From assembly GCF_007096385.1 (NCBI RefSeq), contig NZ_VJWL01000001.1, positions 1,361,734 through 1,425,733 on the forward strand: a stretch of DNA of 64,000 nucleotides, read 5' to 3'. Source of the stretch: Aliidiomarina halalkaliphila (GTDB lineage: Bacteria > Pseudomonadota > Gammaproteobacteria > Enterobacterales > Alteromonadaceae). Each line of letters begins with the position of its first letter. Position 1 is the first letter of the stretch. Shown in pieces: positions 49,616 to 60,500 of this stretch. The position numbers and the translations under genes were made by a program. The notes under the pieces are model-generated. The model did not search any database. It was not told where the DNA came from and worked only from the letters and a program-made list of their open reading frames with translations.

Positions 49616-50238
49616 TATTTTCCTTCCTCAATTAATGGAAACTGCTGCTGGTCAATACCGGCGTGTTCCAATGCTTCAACCCAATGTTTACGACAGCAAG
49701 AGACATATCGCTCATTACCACCAATAGAAATTTGTTCGCCGCCGGTAATAGCTTTGCCATCTTGGCCCGAGCGGTACACCATGGTGGCTTTGCGACCACA
49801 AAAACAGATCGTCTTAATTTCTGATAATTTATCGGCAATAGCTAATAACGTGGCACTGCCAGGGAAGGCATTACCAAAGGCATCGGTACGAATGCCATAG
49901 CACATTACCGGCGTATGCAAACCATCTACCGCTCGTGCTAATTGCCACACTTGTTCTGGCGTTAAAAACTGGGCTTCATCCAGTAACACGCAATCAATCG
50001 TTTGCGTGGCTAGCTTGTCAGCAATCACCCGATATAAATCCGTTTTCTCGGTAAAGGTCTCAGCGCTACGAGTAAGCCCTAAACGCGAGTGAATTTTGCC
50101 TTCACCCACGCGCGTATCTAATGCCGGAGTCAGCAACAACACGCGCTGATCCCGTTCTTCGTAGTTATAGGCGACTTGCAACAGTGATGTGCTTTTCCCT
50201 GCGTTCATTGCCGAGTAAGTGAAGTAAAGCGAGGCCAT
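49615..50238 (-). CDS. tdk: Thymidine kinase
   Basis: 207 residues of type II thymidine kinase. P-loop S-A-M-N-A-G-K-S-T (9-17), catalytic region L-L-D-E-A-Q-F-L, and the zinc-site residues C-F-C-G-R and C-C-R-K-H are present, with Y-R-S-G-Q-D-G-K-A-I in the lasso loop. It phosphorylates thymidine in the salvage pathway. It is divergent from add, another nucleoside salvage gene, across a 267-base gap. Confidence 0.96.
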   Translation of the reverse strand: MASLYFTYSAMNAGKSTSLLQVAYNYEERDQRVLLLTPALDTRVGEGKIHSRLGLTRSAETFTEKTDLYRVIADKLATQTIDCVLLDEAQFLTPEQVWQLARAVDGLHTPVMCYGIRTDAFGNAFPGSATLLAIADKLSEIKTICFCGRKATMVYRSGQDGKAITGGEQISIGGNERYVSCCRKHWVEALEHAGIDQQQFPLIEEGK

Positions 50239-50505
50239 GAGTCTATTCCGTGATTAATCTGTTATCGGTATTTTTGCGTTTAGGTACGAACAGTCTGTTC
50301 ATTTCTAAGCGTTGTAACAAAAATAGTGCAGCCTGTATGGTGCCCCAATCTACCGTAAAAAGCATTGCTACAATGTGAATAAATTGTGCAACTTAACCTG
50401 CGCCGATTGTAAGCCCAGACCTAGCGATCCACACCAGATATCCGCGCAATGCCATGAAAAATGCGATACAATACGCGGTTAATTTAAACAAGTAGGAGTA
50501 ATGCC

Positions 50506-51762
50506 ATGGCGAGTGCGTCAAAATCTGCCCCAACCACCTATTCATTAGACTTTATTCGCGAATTGCCAAAAGCGGATTTGCACTTGCACCTCGATGGTAG
50601 CTTACGTCCTCAGGGCCTGATTGAAATGGCCAAACGCAGTAAAGTGGAATTACCGTCTTACAGCGTGGACGGACTGAAAGAGCTCGTTTTCAAAGAGAAG
50701 TACAATAATCTTGGTGAGTATTTGAATGGGTTTCAGTACACCTGCTCGGTGCTCCGAGATCTCGAGAACATGGAGCAAGCCGCTTATGAGCTGGCCATGG
50801 ATAACCTCGACGAGGGCGTGAATTACATTGAAGTTCGCTTTGCCCCGCAATTACTGATGGACCCGGCTCGCGGCATTGGCTTTGATGAAGTGATGCACGC
50901 CGTGAACAATGGCTTGAAGAAAGCCAAAATCGAATATAATCGGCGCCCAGATGTTGGCTTTGAAGCAGGCTTAAAGCCGCCATTTGAGTACGGTATTATT
51001 AACTGCGCCATGCGCATGTTTGGCAAAAAAGGGTTCTCGCCCTACTACACTCAGTTGTTCCAATTGTTGCGTGACCACGCGCCCATGGACGTGATTAAAT
51101 CCGCGGCAATGGAACTCATTCGCGCCAGCGTTCGTATGCGCGATGAAGATGGCTTGCCGATTGTAGGTCTCGACATTGCCGGTCAGGAAAATGGCTATCC
51201 AGCCAGTAAGTTTAAAGAAGTATACGAGTACGCCCATCAAAACTTCCTATTAAAAACTGTGCATGCGGGTGAAGCCTATGGTGCGGAAAGTATTTTCGAG
51301 GCCCTCACCCAATGCTATGCAGATCGCCTGGGCCACGGCTACTCATTATTCTCGCCCGAGATGATTGAAGACCCTTCGATTACCGATAAGGATGCTTACA
51401 GCCGCAGCCTGGCATCGTACATTGCTGATCGCCGCATTGCCGTGGAAGTGTGCTTAACCAGCAACCTACAAACCAATCCGGCAATTACCGATATTAAAGC
51501 GCATAACTTTAAGCACATGCTGAACAATCGCATTGCCACGGTTATTTGCACCGATAATCGCTTGGTGTCGAACACCACCGTAAGCGACGAATACAAGTTG
51601 GCACTGGATAATTTCCCAGTTCCATTAAAGCGTCTTAAAGATATGGTGGCTTACGGTTTTAAGAAGAATTTCTTCCCAGGCAATTACGTGGAAAAGCGTG
51701 CTTACGCCAAACATGCCCTCGAGCATTTTGATGTGGTCGCACGGAAGTATGGGTTTATTTAA
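50506..51762 (+). CDS. add: Adenosine deaminase family protein
   Basis: 418 residues, longer than E. coli Add (333). Zinc ligands His26 and His28 (L-H-L-H-L-D-G-S), H-A-G-E with the catalytic Glu, and R-L-G-H-G are present. The usual T-D-D-P near the end is T-D-N-R-L-V-S here: the first Asp is kept but the second, a substrate-binding residue in mouse enzyme, is Asn. From memory this T-D-N-R variant occurs in other bacterial adenosine deaminases. Ribosome site TAGGAG precedes the ATG. Confidence 0.88.
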   Translation: MASASKSAPTTYSLDFIRELPKADLHLHLDGSLRPQGLIEMAKRSKVELPSYSVDGLKELVFKEKYNNLGEYLNGFQYTCSVLRDLENMEQAAYELAMDNLDEGVNYIEVRFAPQLLMDPARGIGFDEVMHAVNNGLKKAKIEYNRRPDVGFEAGLKPPFEYGIINCAMRMFGKKGFSPYYTQLFQLLRDHAPMDVIKSAAMELIRASVRMRDEDGLPIVGLDIAGQENGYPASKFKEVYEYAHQNFLLKTVHAGEAYGAESIFEALTQCYADRLGHGYSLFSPEMIEDPSITDKDAYSRSLASYIADRRIAVEVCLTSNLQTNPAITDIKAHNFKHMLNNRIATVICTDNRLVSNTTVSDEYKLALDNFPVPLKRLKDMVAYGFKKNFFPGNYVEKRAYAKHALEHFDVVARKYGFI

Positions 51763-51829
51763 CCGGTAGAGAAGGTCGCGGAGAACGCGTGATGCGTCTC
51801 CGCGTGCTGCATTTTAAGTCACGCCGTAA

Positions 51830-53305
51830 CTAGTCATTAGGGTCAGCAAACCCGCCATAACTCAGATACTTCCACTCGGTGTATTCATCGAGCCCTTGGT
51901 GTGAACCTTCGCGACCAATCCCTGATGATTTTACGCCACCAAAAGGGGCCGTAGCGTTCGACACAATCCCTGTATTGATCCCCACCATGCCAGCTTCAAG
52001 CGCTTCGGCAACGCGCTGAATACGATAAATATCTCGAGCATAAAAGTACGACGCCAGCCCAAACTCGGTATCATTAGCCCAGGCGATGGCCTCATCGTCT
52101 TTGCCGAATTTAAACACCGGCGCCATGGGCCCGAAGGTCTCTTCTCGGGCGCACAGCATTGATTGCGTGCAATCGGCGATTACGGTGGGTTCAAACCATA
52201 ATCCACCCAGCTTGTGGCCTTGCCCACCTAACAGTAAGCGGCCCCCTTGGGCTTTCGCATCATCAATATGGCGGGCTACTTTATCGACCGCGGCTTGGTT
52301 GATCAGCGGGCCGATGTCAACACCGGCATCCCGCCCGTCACCGACTTTTAAGGATTTTACTTTTTCAGTGAATTTAGCAAGAAACTCATCGTAAACGCCT
52401 GCTTGCACATAAATACGATTAGCGCACACACAGGTTTGTCCGGCGTTGCGGAATTTACAAGCAACGGCGCCCGCAACGGCTGCATCAATATCGGCATCAT
52501 CAAATACAATAAATGGCGCATTGCCGCCTAACTCTAGTGATACTCGTTTTACCGTAGGGGCCGACGCCGCCATCAAGTGCGAGCCCACTGCAGTAGAACC
52601 GGTAAAACTCAGCTTGCGCACGAGCGGGCTGTCGGTAAATACCGGACCAATCACTTTCGACTCCCCCGTCACCACATTAAAAACACCCGCGGGTATGCCT
52701 GCTTTCTCCCCTAATGCGGCCAATGCAAGGGCTGAAAATGGGCTTTCTGACGCAGGCCGCACCACCATAGTGCAGCCCGCAGCGAGAGCCGGGGCAACCT
52801 TGCGGGTAATCATAGCTGCGGGGAAATTCCACGGTGTAATGGCCACACACACACCGACGGGTTCCCGGGTGACCACCACCCGGTTTGACGGATCCAGTCC
52901 AGGAATGGTGTCGCCGTACATCCGCCGCGCTTCTTCGGCATACCACTCAATAAAGCTTGCGGCGTATTGAACCTCGCCTTTGGCTTCAGCAACGGGCTTA
53001 CCCATCTCTACACACATGAGTTCTGCGAGCACATCCGCATGGTCCATGATTTCTTGGTACCACGCTTTTAAAATGTCGGCCCGTTCTTTGGCGCTGGTCT
53101 TTCGCCAGCGTTTAAATGCATCATGGGCCGCTTGAATCGCTTCTGCGGTTTCCAGTGCCGTGAGCGCAGGTACTCGCCCTACCCGTTCACCGTTCGCAGG
53201 ATTGCTGACATCGAGCATATCTCCAGACGCGCTACTGCGCCATTTCCCATTGATATAACAGGCTTGGTGAAGTACTTCGTCGAGATGAACGGCAGAATCA
53301 GACAT
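51830..53305 (-). CDS. gabD: Succinate-semialdehyde dehydrogenase (GabD type)
   Basis: 491 residues of the aldehyde dehydrogenase superfamily. The catalytic Glu in L-E-L-G-G-N-A-P-F and the catalytic Cys in G-Q-T-C-V-C-A-N-R are visible, with F-T-G-S-T-A-V-G in the NAD(P) fold. The double-cysteine C-V-C-A-N-R sequence is typical of GabD. It oxidises succinate semialdehyde to succinate. gabT is not adjacent, so its role in GABA use here is inferred. A GGAGTG-like site precedes the ATG. Confidence 0.9.
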   Translation of the reverse strand: MSDSAVHLDEVLHQACYINGKWRSSASGDMLDVSNPANGERVGRVPALTALETAEAIQAAHDAFKRWRKTSAKERADILKAWYQEIMDHADVLAELMCVEMGKPVAEAKGEVQYAASFIEWYAEEARRMYGDTIPGLDPSNRVVVTREPVGVCVAITPWNFPAAMITRKVAPALAAGCTMVVRPASESPFSALALAALGEKAGIPAGVFNVVTGESKVIGPVFTDSPLVRKLSFTGSTAVGSHLMAASAPTVKRVSLELGGNAPFIVFDDADIDAAVAGAVACKFRNAGQTCVCANRIYVQAGVYDEFLAKFTEKVKSLKVGDGRDAGVDIGPLINQAAVDKVARHIDDAKAQGGRLLLGGQGHKLGGLWFEPTVIADCTQSMLCAREETFGPMAPVFKFGKDDEAIAWANDTEFGLASYFYARDIYRIQRVAEALEAGMVGINTGIVSNATAPFGGVKSSGIGREGSHQGLDEYTEWKYLSYGGFADPND

Positions 53306-53467
53306 CGAACACTCCTGTGTGTTAGTGAGGTTGGTAGGCTATGCAAAAGCTTGAAGTCGTTCCTACCTTTTGCATATAGATATAAGGGTAGCGTATCTAC
53401 GCTTGCCTACCAGTTTCTTTTCATCGTATTTCATGGTTTTAGCATGTATTTCGCTTCTCTAGCGGAT

Positions 53468-53494
53468 ATAAAAAAGCCCCGCACGTGCGGGGCT
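53468..53494 (-). terminator. Rho-independent terminator after ssb
   Basis: AGCCCCGCACGTGCGGGGCT is a perfect self-complementary stem; on the minus strand it is followed by a T-run. It lies about 40 bases past the ssb stop. Confidence 0.92.
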
Positions 53495-53532
53495 ATATAA
53501 ATATATTTTACAAAATAAGTCTCAGGTGTGCT

Positions 53533-54054
53533 CTAGAATGGAATATCATCATCAAAATCGTTATCCAACGGCGCTGGCTGTGGCGCGGCCGGGCGTTGCT
53601 GAGGTTGGCTTTGACCACCACCTTGCTGAGGTGCACCACCACCTTGTGGCTTACCGCCACCTTGGTTTTGCTGATAACCACCTTGCGATTGGCCACTGTA
53701 GTCGCCACTACCACCGCGACTATCGAGCATTTGCATTTCGTTTGCCACGATTTCTGTCGTGTAACGATCGGTGCCACTTTGATCCTGCCATTTGCGGGTT
53801 TGTAAGCGGCCTTCGATATACACTTTCGAGCCTTTCTTTAAATATTCACCAGCAATTTCTGCGAGGCGGCGATAACACACCACGCGATGCCATTCAGTAA
53901 GCTCTTTTTGCTCGCCGGTTTGCTTATCTTTCCAAGTTTCACTGGTGGCAAGATTGAGGTTTGCGATGGCCACACTATTCTGCGTGTAGCGCACTTCTGG
54001 GTCTGCGCCCAAGTTACCGATCAAAATTACTTTGTTCACTCCACGACTGGCCAT
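53533..54054 (-). CDS. ssb: SSB, single-stranded DNA-binding protein
   Basis: 173 residues. OB-fold domain (1-110, start [18 protein letters not shown]), a Gly/Gln/Pro-rich disordered linker (about 115-162), and the acidic tip D-D-D-I-P-F that recruits repair proteins. It lies 14 bases after an MFS gene on the same strand, so it may be partly co-transcribed with it. Confidence 0.98.
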   Translation of the reverse strand: MASRGVNKVILIGNLGADPEVRYTQNSVAIANLNLATSETWKDKQTGEQKELTEWHRVVCYRRLAEIAGEYLKKGSKVYIEGRLQTRKWQDQSGTDRYTTEIVANEMQMLDSRGGSGDYSGQSQGGYQQNQGGGKPQGGGAPQQGGGQSQPQQRPAAPQPAPLDNDFDDDIPF

Positions 54055-54068
54055 TCCATTCTCCTGTT

Positions 54069-55451
54069 TTAGTTCTGATAGCGTGCAATTAATGCTTGAA
54101 TTGCCGCCGCGTCATATTGATCACGCTTAATTTTTAAATAGGTTGTGCCTTCTTCAGGTAGCACGATGGCTTCTTCTATACCCGGTTGTTCGATTAGAGC
54201 GGCAGCGAGTGCTTCTGTATGTTCCACAGGCACACCGGCGATCGACAAATTCATCCGCGTTGTTGCCGCAACTTGACGAAGCCCAGCACTGGCAAGTATC
54301 CACAATACTAACAGCGCAATGGCGAAAAGCATAACCGCAAGTGTGCCGCCCTGCTGGTAAAAATAGCCACCAGCAGCACCGCCAATAAAGGCGCCCGCAA
54401 ACTGACAGGTGGTAAACAAACCACTGGCACTACCTTTACTTCCTGCCGGTGCATGCTGGGTAAGCAATGCTGGAAAGCTTGCTTCTAGATAATTAAAGCC
54501 TATGAAGAATATCCACACAGAAAGCACAATTGTCCAGAGTTGATCGCTAAATAACGCAATAACTGACAAAGCGACCACAAGGAGCGTCATCGCAAGACGC
54601 ATGCCGAGCACTTGTTGCTGTCGCCGCACGAGCACAATCATCATGGGAACCATCACCGCAAACGACAAAATCAGCGTGGGTAAATAGAGCCAGCTGTGAT
54701 GTTGCGGCGCGAGCCCCGCTTCCACCATTTGTAATGGTAAAGTGACAAACCACGCCGTAAGGACAAGGTGCAAAACGAACACGCCAAAGTTTAAGCGTCC
54801 TAGTTGGCTATCACGGAGCAAACGTCCTAACTCTTTGGGTACTGGCAGCACATCGCGACTAGGCACTTTCTGATGGGTCGCTGGCATGACTTTCCAGAGC
54901 ATCACCATGCCGCCGAGTGCCAACACTGCGGTGAACCAGAACAAACCGGACATACCGATTTGCTCCCCAAGAATGGGCGCAATGATCAAAGCTAACACAA
55001 AGGATAAACCGATACCCATGCCGATCACCGCCATAACCTTCGGGCGCTGATCTTCTCGCGCGGAATCTGCGGCCAAAGCGAGCACTGCGCCAGCAATCGC
55101 TCCGGCCCCTTGCATCACTCGACCGATAATCACGCCGTGCATGGTTTCTGCCATGGCGGCCACAACACTGCCGAGGGCAAACACAAAGAGACCTGCAAAA
55201 ATGACCGGACGGCGACCAATACGATCAGAGAGCCAACCCATTGGAATTTGCAAGAATGCTTGGGTGAGTCCGTACGCCCCAATGGCGACACCCACCAAAA
55301 ATGGCGTGTAATCTGGATACACCTGACCATAAATCGCCATCACAGGCATGATCAAAAACAGCCCTAGCATACGTAAACCAAACACAGAGGCTAACGCAAT
55401 GGCCGCTTTTTTCTCGGTGCGATTCAGTCCAGATTGATTCATGGGTTCCAA
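54069..55451 (-). CDS. MFS transporter with C-terminal YAM-like domain (YajR type)
   Basis: 460 residues with twelve predicted membrane segments (about 20-385). MFS motif A reads [12 protein letters not shown] soluble C-terminal ferredoxin-like domain (about 395-460) follows, as in E. coli YajR, where it is called YAM. Substrate unknown. In E. coli ssb and uvrA are divergent neighbours; here this gene lies between them. Confidence 0.88.
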   Translation of the reverse strand: MEPMNQSGLNRTEKKAAIALASVFGLRMLGLFLIMPVMAIYGQVYPDYTPFLVGVAIGAYGLTQAFLQIPMGWLSDRIGRRPVIFAGLFVFALGSVVAAMAETMHGVIIGRVMQGAGAIAGAVLALAADSAREDQRPKVMAVIGMGIGLSFVLALIIAPILGEQIGMSGLFWFTAVLALGGMVMLWKVMPATHQKVPSRDVLPVPKELGRLLRDSQLGRLNFGVFVLHLVLTAWFVTLPLQMVEAGLAPQHHSWLYLPTLILSFAVMVPMMIVLVRRQQQVLGMRLAMTLLVVALSVIALFSDQLWTIVLSVWIFFIGFNYLEASFPALLTQHAPAGSKGSASGLFTTCQFAGAFIGGAAGGYFYQQGGTLAVMLFAIALLVLWILASAGLRQVAATTRMNLSIAGVPVEHTEALAAALIEQPGIEEAIVLPEEGTTYLKIKRDQYDAAAIQALIARYQN

Positions 55452-55765
55452 TAAAAGTTTCAGTAACGAATTAATCGGAAACAGCTATCTCGCTATACGC
55501 CAACGCAGTGCGTTGTGTAGGTGCTTCCGCGCTGATTATCGCCGGGGCAGCTGCCTGGCTCAGTGCCAACGCAGTGCGTTAGGTACTAAGAGCGGCGAGT
55601 TTATCAGATTCCATAGGGACTCGTCAGCCTGAAAGCGCTTTGCGGCTTCAAGAACAGGTACGCTTTGTGCGATAATGGTGGATTACTGTTCGGCTGCGAT
55701 CGCATTCTTTCTGCGTTTTTCCTGCGGCAGGTACACATCCAAGATGCGCTAACACCAAGGATATT
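55452..55765. other. Gap between MFS gene and uvrA
   Basis: 314 bases between divergent genes. It holds two direct copies of a 16-base palindromic word (55499-55514 and 55565-55580). The uvrA promoter must lie in the second half, but I could not choose a -35/-10 pair and saw no good LexA box (no CTG-N10-CAG). Confidence 0.75.
55499..55585. repeat. Two direct copies of a palindromic word
   Basis: GCCAACGCAGTGCGTT occurs at 55499-55514 and 55565-55580, 66 bases apart; each contains the palindrome AACGCAGTGCGTT. The spacer includes the perfect palindrome GGCAGCTGCC. A one-base variant of the same word lies at 15437-15452 in this window. Confidence 0.8.
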
Positions 55766-58594
55766 ATGGACAAGATTGAAGTACGGGGTGCTCGCACCCA
55801 CAACCTGAAGAATATTAATCTGGAGATCCCACGCGACAAGCTCGTCGTGATCACTGGCTTATCGGGTTCCGGAAAATCCTCACTCGCATTTGATACCCTG
55901 TATGCCGAAGGCCAACGACGCTATGTGGAGTCGTTATCTGCCTATGCCCGTCAGTTTTTAAGCCTGATGGAAAAGCCCGATGTAGATTCCATCGAGGGCT
56001 TGTCGCCAGCGATTTCCATCGAACAAAAGTCGACGTCTCATAATCCTCGTTCGACCGTAGGCACCATCACCGAGATATACGATTACCTACGTCTGATGTT
56101 TGCTCGTATTGGCGAGCCACGCTGCCCAGAGCATCATGTAGCGCTGGCAGCACAAACTGTCAGCCAAATGGTGGATCAAGTATTGGCGATGCCGGAAGGC
56201 AGCAAAGTGATGTTATTAGCGCCAGTGGTAAAAGGTCGCAAAGGGGAACATCAAAAAACTCTGGAGAATTTAGCCACTCAAGGTTTTTTGCGTGCCCGCG
56301 TGGATGGTAATGTCTGTGATCTAAGTGATCCACCTACCCTCGAACTGCACAAAAAACACGATATCGAAGTCGTGGTGGATCGTCTCAAAGTACGCCCTGG
56401 TTTAGAGCAACGCTTAGCAGAATCTTTTGAAACGGCTCTTGAATTGTCTGGTGGTACGGCAATGATTGTGGGCATGGACGATGCCGACAATATCAAGCCC
56501 ATATTGTTTTCCGCCAACTTTGCTTGCCCACATTGTGGCTACAGCATGCCCGAATTAGAGCCGCGACTCTTTTCCTTTAACAATCCAGCCGGCGCATGCC
56601 CGAGCTGCGATGGCTTAGGCGTTGAACAATATTTTGATCCCGAGAAAGTGGTGGGGAACCCCGAGTTAAGTCTCACTGGTGGTGCGATCCGCGGTTGGGA
56701 TAAGCGCAATTTCTATTACTATCAAATGCTGCGGTCGCTCTCCAAACAGTTTGAGTTTGATTTAAATACCCCTTATCAAGATCTGCCCAGCGACGTACAA
56801 AACCTTGTATTACACGGTTCCGGCAATACAGAAGTGAAGTTTACTTACATGAACGACCGCGGCGATAGCGTGGTTCGTAAGCATCCGTTCGAAGGCATTA
56901 TTCCGAATATGCAACGGCGCTATCGGGAAACCGACTCCAATGCCGTGCGCGATGATTTATCCAAGTACCTCGCCACTAAGCCTTGCCGCAGTTGTGGGGG
57001 CGCTCGGTTGCGTGAAGAAGCGCGCAACGTGTTTGTAAACGATACTACCCTGCCGCATATTACCGAGCTTGCCATTGGCGATGCGCTTACGTTCTTTACT
57101 GAAATTCAGCTCACCGGCCAGCGTGCCCAAATCGCCGAAAAGATTCTGAAAGAAATTAACGACCGTCTGCGCTTCTTGGTAAATGTAGGACTTAACTATC
57201 TGAATCTCTCGCGCAGTGCGGAAACCTTGTCCGGCGGCGAGGCCCAACGGATTCGCTTAGCCAGCCAAATTGGTGCTGGTCTCGTAGGCGTGATGTATGT
57301 GCTTGATGAGCCGTCGATTGGTTTGCACCAGCGGGATAACGAGCGTTTGCTCACCACGCTGTGTCACTTGCGTGATCTCGGCAACAGTGTATTAGTGGTA
57401 GAGCATGATGAAGATGCCATTCGTGCCGCGGATTATATTATTGATATCGGCCCCGGAGCTGGTGTTCATGGGGGTGAGATCGTTTCCCAGGGTAGCTATC
57501 AGGACATTATCGACAGTGAGCGTTCACTCACCGGTGATTACCTAAGTGGTCGCAAAGCTATCGATATCCCCCAAAAGCGGCACAAGCCTGGCAAAGATTG
57601 GTTAGAACTGTTCGGAGCCCACGGCAACAACCTAAAGCACGTCGATGTAAAAATTCCATTGGGGCTGATGACCTGCGTTACCGGTGTATCTGGGTCTGGA
57701 AAGTCGACGCTGATCAACGACACCTTATTTCCGTTGGCCCATCGTGAGTTGAATGGTGCAACCACAGGCACGGTAGCACCCCATGCATCAATCAATGGTT
57801 TGCAGCATTTGGATAAGGTGGTGGATATCGACCAAAGCCCTATTGGTCGCACACCACGTTCAAACCCAGCCACCTACACGGGTATCTTTACACCCATTCG
57901 CGAGCTTTTTAGCGGTGTGCCGGAATCACGCTCACGGGGCTATAAACCAGGTCGCTTTAGCTTCAATGTGAAAGGTGGTCGCTGTGAGGCCTGCCAAGGC
58001 GACGGCATGATCAAAGTAGAAATGCACTTCCTTCCGGATGTGTATGTGCCTTGTGATATCTGTAAGGGCAAACGCTACAATCGAGAAACCTTAGAAATTC
58101 TCTACAAGGGCAAAACGATTCATGAAGTGTTGGATATGACTGTCGAAGATGCCCGTGAGTTTTTCGATGCGGTTCCGGCAATTGCCCGTAAATTACAAAC
58201 ACTGATGGATGTTGGCTTGTCGTATATCCGTTTAGGTCAATCGGCTACTACTCTATCGGGGGGTGAAGCCCAACGGGTGAAATTAGCCCGTGAGTTGTCT
58301 AAGCGCGATACTGGTCAAACATTGTATATTCTGGATGAGCCCACCACAGGTTTGCATTTTCATGATATCCAACAGTTGCTTGCAGTTCTCCATCGCTTGC
58401 GCGACCATGGCAATACCATCGTGATCATTGAACATAACTTAGACGTGATTAAGACGGCGGATTGGATTATTGATCTTGGGCCCGAAGGCGGCAGCGGCGG
58501 TGGCGAAATTTTAGTCGCCGGTACACCAGAGGCCATTTGCGAGTCAACAACATCGCACACTGCCCAATTCTTAAAGCCCCTATTAAGCACCTAA
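55766..58594 (+). CDS. uvrA: UvrA, excision repair damage-recognition ATPase
   Basis: 942 residues, the usual length. Two ABC ATPase modules: Walker A G-L-S-G-S-G-K-S (31-38) and G-V-S-G-S-G-K-S (near 640), each with an L-S-G-G-E-A-Q-R signature. Zinc sites are C-P-H-C...C-P-S-C and C-E-A-C...C-D-I-C. It finds bulky DNA damage with UvrB. glsA follows after 10 bases. Confidence 0.99.
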   Translation: MDKIEVRGARTHNLKNINLEIPRDKLVVITGLSGSGKSSLAFDTLYAEGQRRYVESLSAYARQFLSLMEKPDVDSIEGLSPAISIEQKSTSHNPRSTVGTITEIYDYLRLMFARIGEPRCPEHHVALAAQTVSQMVDQVLAMPEGSKVMLLAPVVKGRKGEHQKTLENLATQGFLRARVDGNVCDLSDPPTLELHKKHDIEVVVDRLKVRPGLEQRLAESFETALELSGGTAMIVGMDDADNIKPILFSANFACPHCGYSMPELEPRLFSFNNPAGACPSCDGLGVEQYFDPEKVVGNPELSLTGGAIRGWDKRNFYYYQMLRSLSKQFEFDLNTPYQDLPSDVQNLVLHGSGNTEVKFTYMNDRGDSVVRKHPFEGIIPNMQRRYRETDSNAVRDDLSKYLATKPCRSCGGARLREEARNVFVNDTTLPHITELAIGDALTFFTEIQLTGQRAQIAEKILKEINDRLRFLVNVGLNYLNLSRSAETLSGGEAQRIRLASQIGAGLVGVMYVLDEPSIGLHQRDNERLLTTLCHLRDLGNSVLVVEHDEDAIRAADYIIDIGPGAGVHGGEIVSQGSYQDIIDSERSLTGDYLSGRKAIDIPQKRHKPGKDWLELFGAHGNNLKHVDVKIPLGLMTCVTGVSGSGKSTLINDTLFPLAHRELNGATTGTVAPHASINGLQHLDKVVDIDQSPIGRTPRSNPATYTGIFTPIRELFSGVPESRSRGYKPGRFSFNVKGGRCEACQGDGMIKVEMHFLPDVYVPCDICKGKRYNRETLEILYKGKTIHEVLDMTVEDAREFFDAVPAIARKLQTLMDVGLSYIRLGQSATTLSGGEAQRVKLARELSKRDTGQTLYILDEPTTGLHFHDIQQLLAVLHRLRDHGNTIVIIEHNLDVIKTADWIIDLGPEGGSGGGEILVAGTPEAICESTTSHTAQFLKPLLST

Positions 58595-58604
58595 CGGAGC
58601 GCGT

Positions 58605-59546
58605 GTGGAAGGTACCCCAAAACAGCCCAAAAACTGTAGCTCACTGGTAGAAGAGCTCGTTGAACAAGCGCGGAAAACCGCGCTTGGCGGGCAGGTGGCC
58701 GATTACATCCCCGCGCTAGCAGAGGTAAACCCAGACTACGTTGGGCTCGCGGTCATTGAATTGGATGGCAGTGTGCATACTGCCGGTGACGCCGACATTC
58801 CATTCTCGATACAAAGTATTTCTAAAGTATTTGGTCTCGCCATGGCCATGCAGCGCATGGATGACATTCTTTGGGAACGGGTACGCATGGAGCCTTCCGG
58901 ACAGGCTTTTAACTCCATAGTTCAGCTTGAGTGGGAACATGGCATCCCACGCAATCCTTTTATTAACGCCGGCGCTATTGTTGTATCCGATGTATTGGTC
59001 AGCCACTATTCCGCGTCTAAGTCGGCGTTTGTTCAATACGTTCGCCATCTTGCTAGTAATTCAGCGATTCATGCAGACCATCGGGTGTGGGAATCTGAGA
59101 AAGAGCATGGCAATCGCAATGCCGCCCTTGCTTATTTGATGAAGAGTTTCGGAAATATCGAATCGGAAGTACCTGAAGTGCTCGACCATTATTTTTTCCA
59201 ATGCTCAGTGGCCATGAGCTGTGTCGATCTCGCACGCAGTTTAGGTTTTCTCGCTAATCGTGGTGTGCAACCAGGTACTGGTGAGCGCATTTGTGATGCG
59301 CGCTCCGCACATCGCATCAATGCCTTGCTATCAACTAGCGGCATGTACGATCAGTCTGGGGAGTTTGCCTTTACCGTGGGGTTACCCGCAAAAAGTGGTG
59401 TCGGTGGCGGTATTGTTGCAGTGGTACCCGATTACGGCGTGATTGCCGCTTGGAGTCCGCCATTGAACCGCTTTGGAAACCCATCACGCGCGGTAGAAAT
59501 GATTACTCAATTTGCCCAACGATTGGGCTTATCAGTCTACACCTAA
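58605..59546 (+). CDS. glsA: Glutaminase (serine-dependent, GlsA type)
   Basis: 313 residues starting at GTG 58605, with GGAG five bases upstream. Catalytic Ser71 and Lys74 in Q-S-I-S-K-V-F, Asn in N-P-F-I-N-A-G-A, and the G-N-R-N-A-A-L and G-V-G-G-G-I motifs mark a beta-lactamase-fold glutaminase. It hydrolyses glutamine to glutamate and ammonia, in E. coli linked to acid resistance. It ends only five bases from the stop of a convergent gene. Confidence 0.95.
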   Translation: MEGTPKQPKNCSSLVEELVEQARKTALGGQVADYIPALAEVNPDYVGLAVIELDGSVHTAGDADIPFSIQSISKVFGLAMAMQRMDDILWERVRMEPSGQAFNSIVQLEWEHGIPRNPFINAGAIVVSDVLVSHYSASKSAFVQYVRHLASNSAIHADHRVWESEKEHGNRNAALAYLMKSFGNIESEVPEVLDHYFFQCSVAMSCVDLARSLGFLANRGVQPGTGERICDARSAHRINALLSTSGMYDQSGEFAFTVGLPAKSGVGGGIVAVVPDYGVIAAWSPPLNRFGNPSRAVEMITQFAQRLGLSVYT

Positions 59547-59551
59547 AGGAT

Positions 59552-60484
59552 TCATTGGTGTTTGCGAAGCGATCGTGGCTTTATGTCTTCTTTTTTCGGC
59601 GTACACTCGAAATTAGCCATCACGTGTTGATAAGCGACACAGGCCCCACCTTCTTCCGCAGTCACCAAACGTAATCCATAGGCTTCTAATAAGGTTGCCG
59701 CATAAGTCGACTGACCCAAGCGCAATATGTGAACCATTAGGGTGTCCATATCTACGGGGCTTGCTGGTCCCAAGATAATATTCGTTGTATAAACACTATC
59801 CGCTTCTGGGGCAGGAATAATGCCAACCACCCGCTCCGGTTGATTCACTTCGAGCCAACGAACGTACTCATCGGAGAGCAAGCCAAATTTAACCCGGTGG
59901 TTGCGCACCATCGTCAGCACTGTCGACTGACTATCCGTGCGGTAAATCGGCATCAAATGCGCCACATCAACATTGTTCATGGTGTTATTCGTGATACCGT
60001 AGTGATATCCAACTACGCCAGCGATGCGATCTTCAGGTCCCGGCTCCCAGCTTTCACTTTGTAATGAATACATGCGTTCACTACCATGCATAATCGGCGG
60101 CGAAATTTCGTATTCACCGCTTTCAGGCCATCCCCATGTCGGTGACTCGAACATAATGAGGTCACAACAGCCGTCTGCGCTAATGGCTTGATAACGTTCT
60201 TGCGGACGAATCTCACGGATTACAAAGTTAAATTCACTCTGCATATTGTTCAGCAGATAAACGATCTCACCAAGGAAGTGCTCGGACATGCGCGACGAGT
60301 AATAGGGTGGGAACTCGTAGGCTGCAATCACCACATCTTGAGCCGACGTTTCATCAGATTCATTGTCGCTATCGGTTGCTGCCCATAAAGGTGACTTCAT
60401 GACCAACGCCAGACACAACAATAGAGGAGTGGCCCATAAAGCCACTCCTGTTATTCCACGACGCTGAAATATCGGTCTTGTCAT
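59552..60484 (-). CDS. Periplasmic solute-binding-protein-like protein
   Basis: 310 residues. A long signal peptide (about 1-36) precedes a type-2 periplasmic binding fold: V-I-A-A-Y-E-F-P-P-Y-Y at the start of lobe 1, G-V-V-G-Y-H-Y-G-I in lobe 2, and R-V-K-F-G-L-L-S-D-E-Y near the hinge. Two adjacent cysteines (D-G-C-C-D-L) are noteworthy. No ABC permease or ATPase is adjacent, so it is an orphan. Last gene of a minus-strand run after an AbgT transporter. Ligand unknown. Confidence 0.8.
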   Translation of the reverse strand: MTRPIFQRRGITGVALWATPLLLCLALVMKSPLWAATDSDNESDETSAQDVVIAAYEFPPYYSSRMSEHFLGEIVYLLNNMQSEFNFVIREIRPQERYQAISADGCCDLIMFESPTWGWPESGEYEISPPIMHGSERMYSLQSESWEPGPEDRIAGVVGYHYGITNNTMNNVDVAHLMPIYRTDSQSTVLTMVRNHRVKFGLLSDEYVRWLEVNQPERVVGIIPAPEADSVYTTNIILGPASPVDMDTLMVHILRLGQSTYAATLLEAYGLRLVTAEEGGACVAYQHVMANFECTPKKEDIKPRSLRKHQ

Positions 60485-60500
60485 CGCTTGGCCTTGTTAC

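Noticed and set aside
55640..55765. Possible LexA box upstream of uvrA
   Set aside because: ATTACTGTTC near 55682 begins like an SOS box, but no CAG follows at the required spacing, and no other site fits CTG-N10-CAG.
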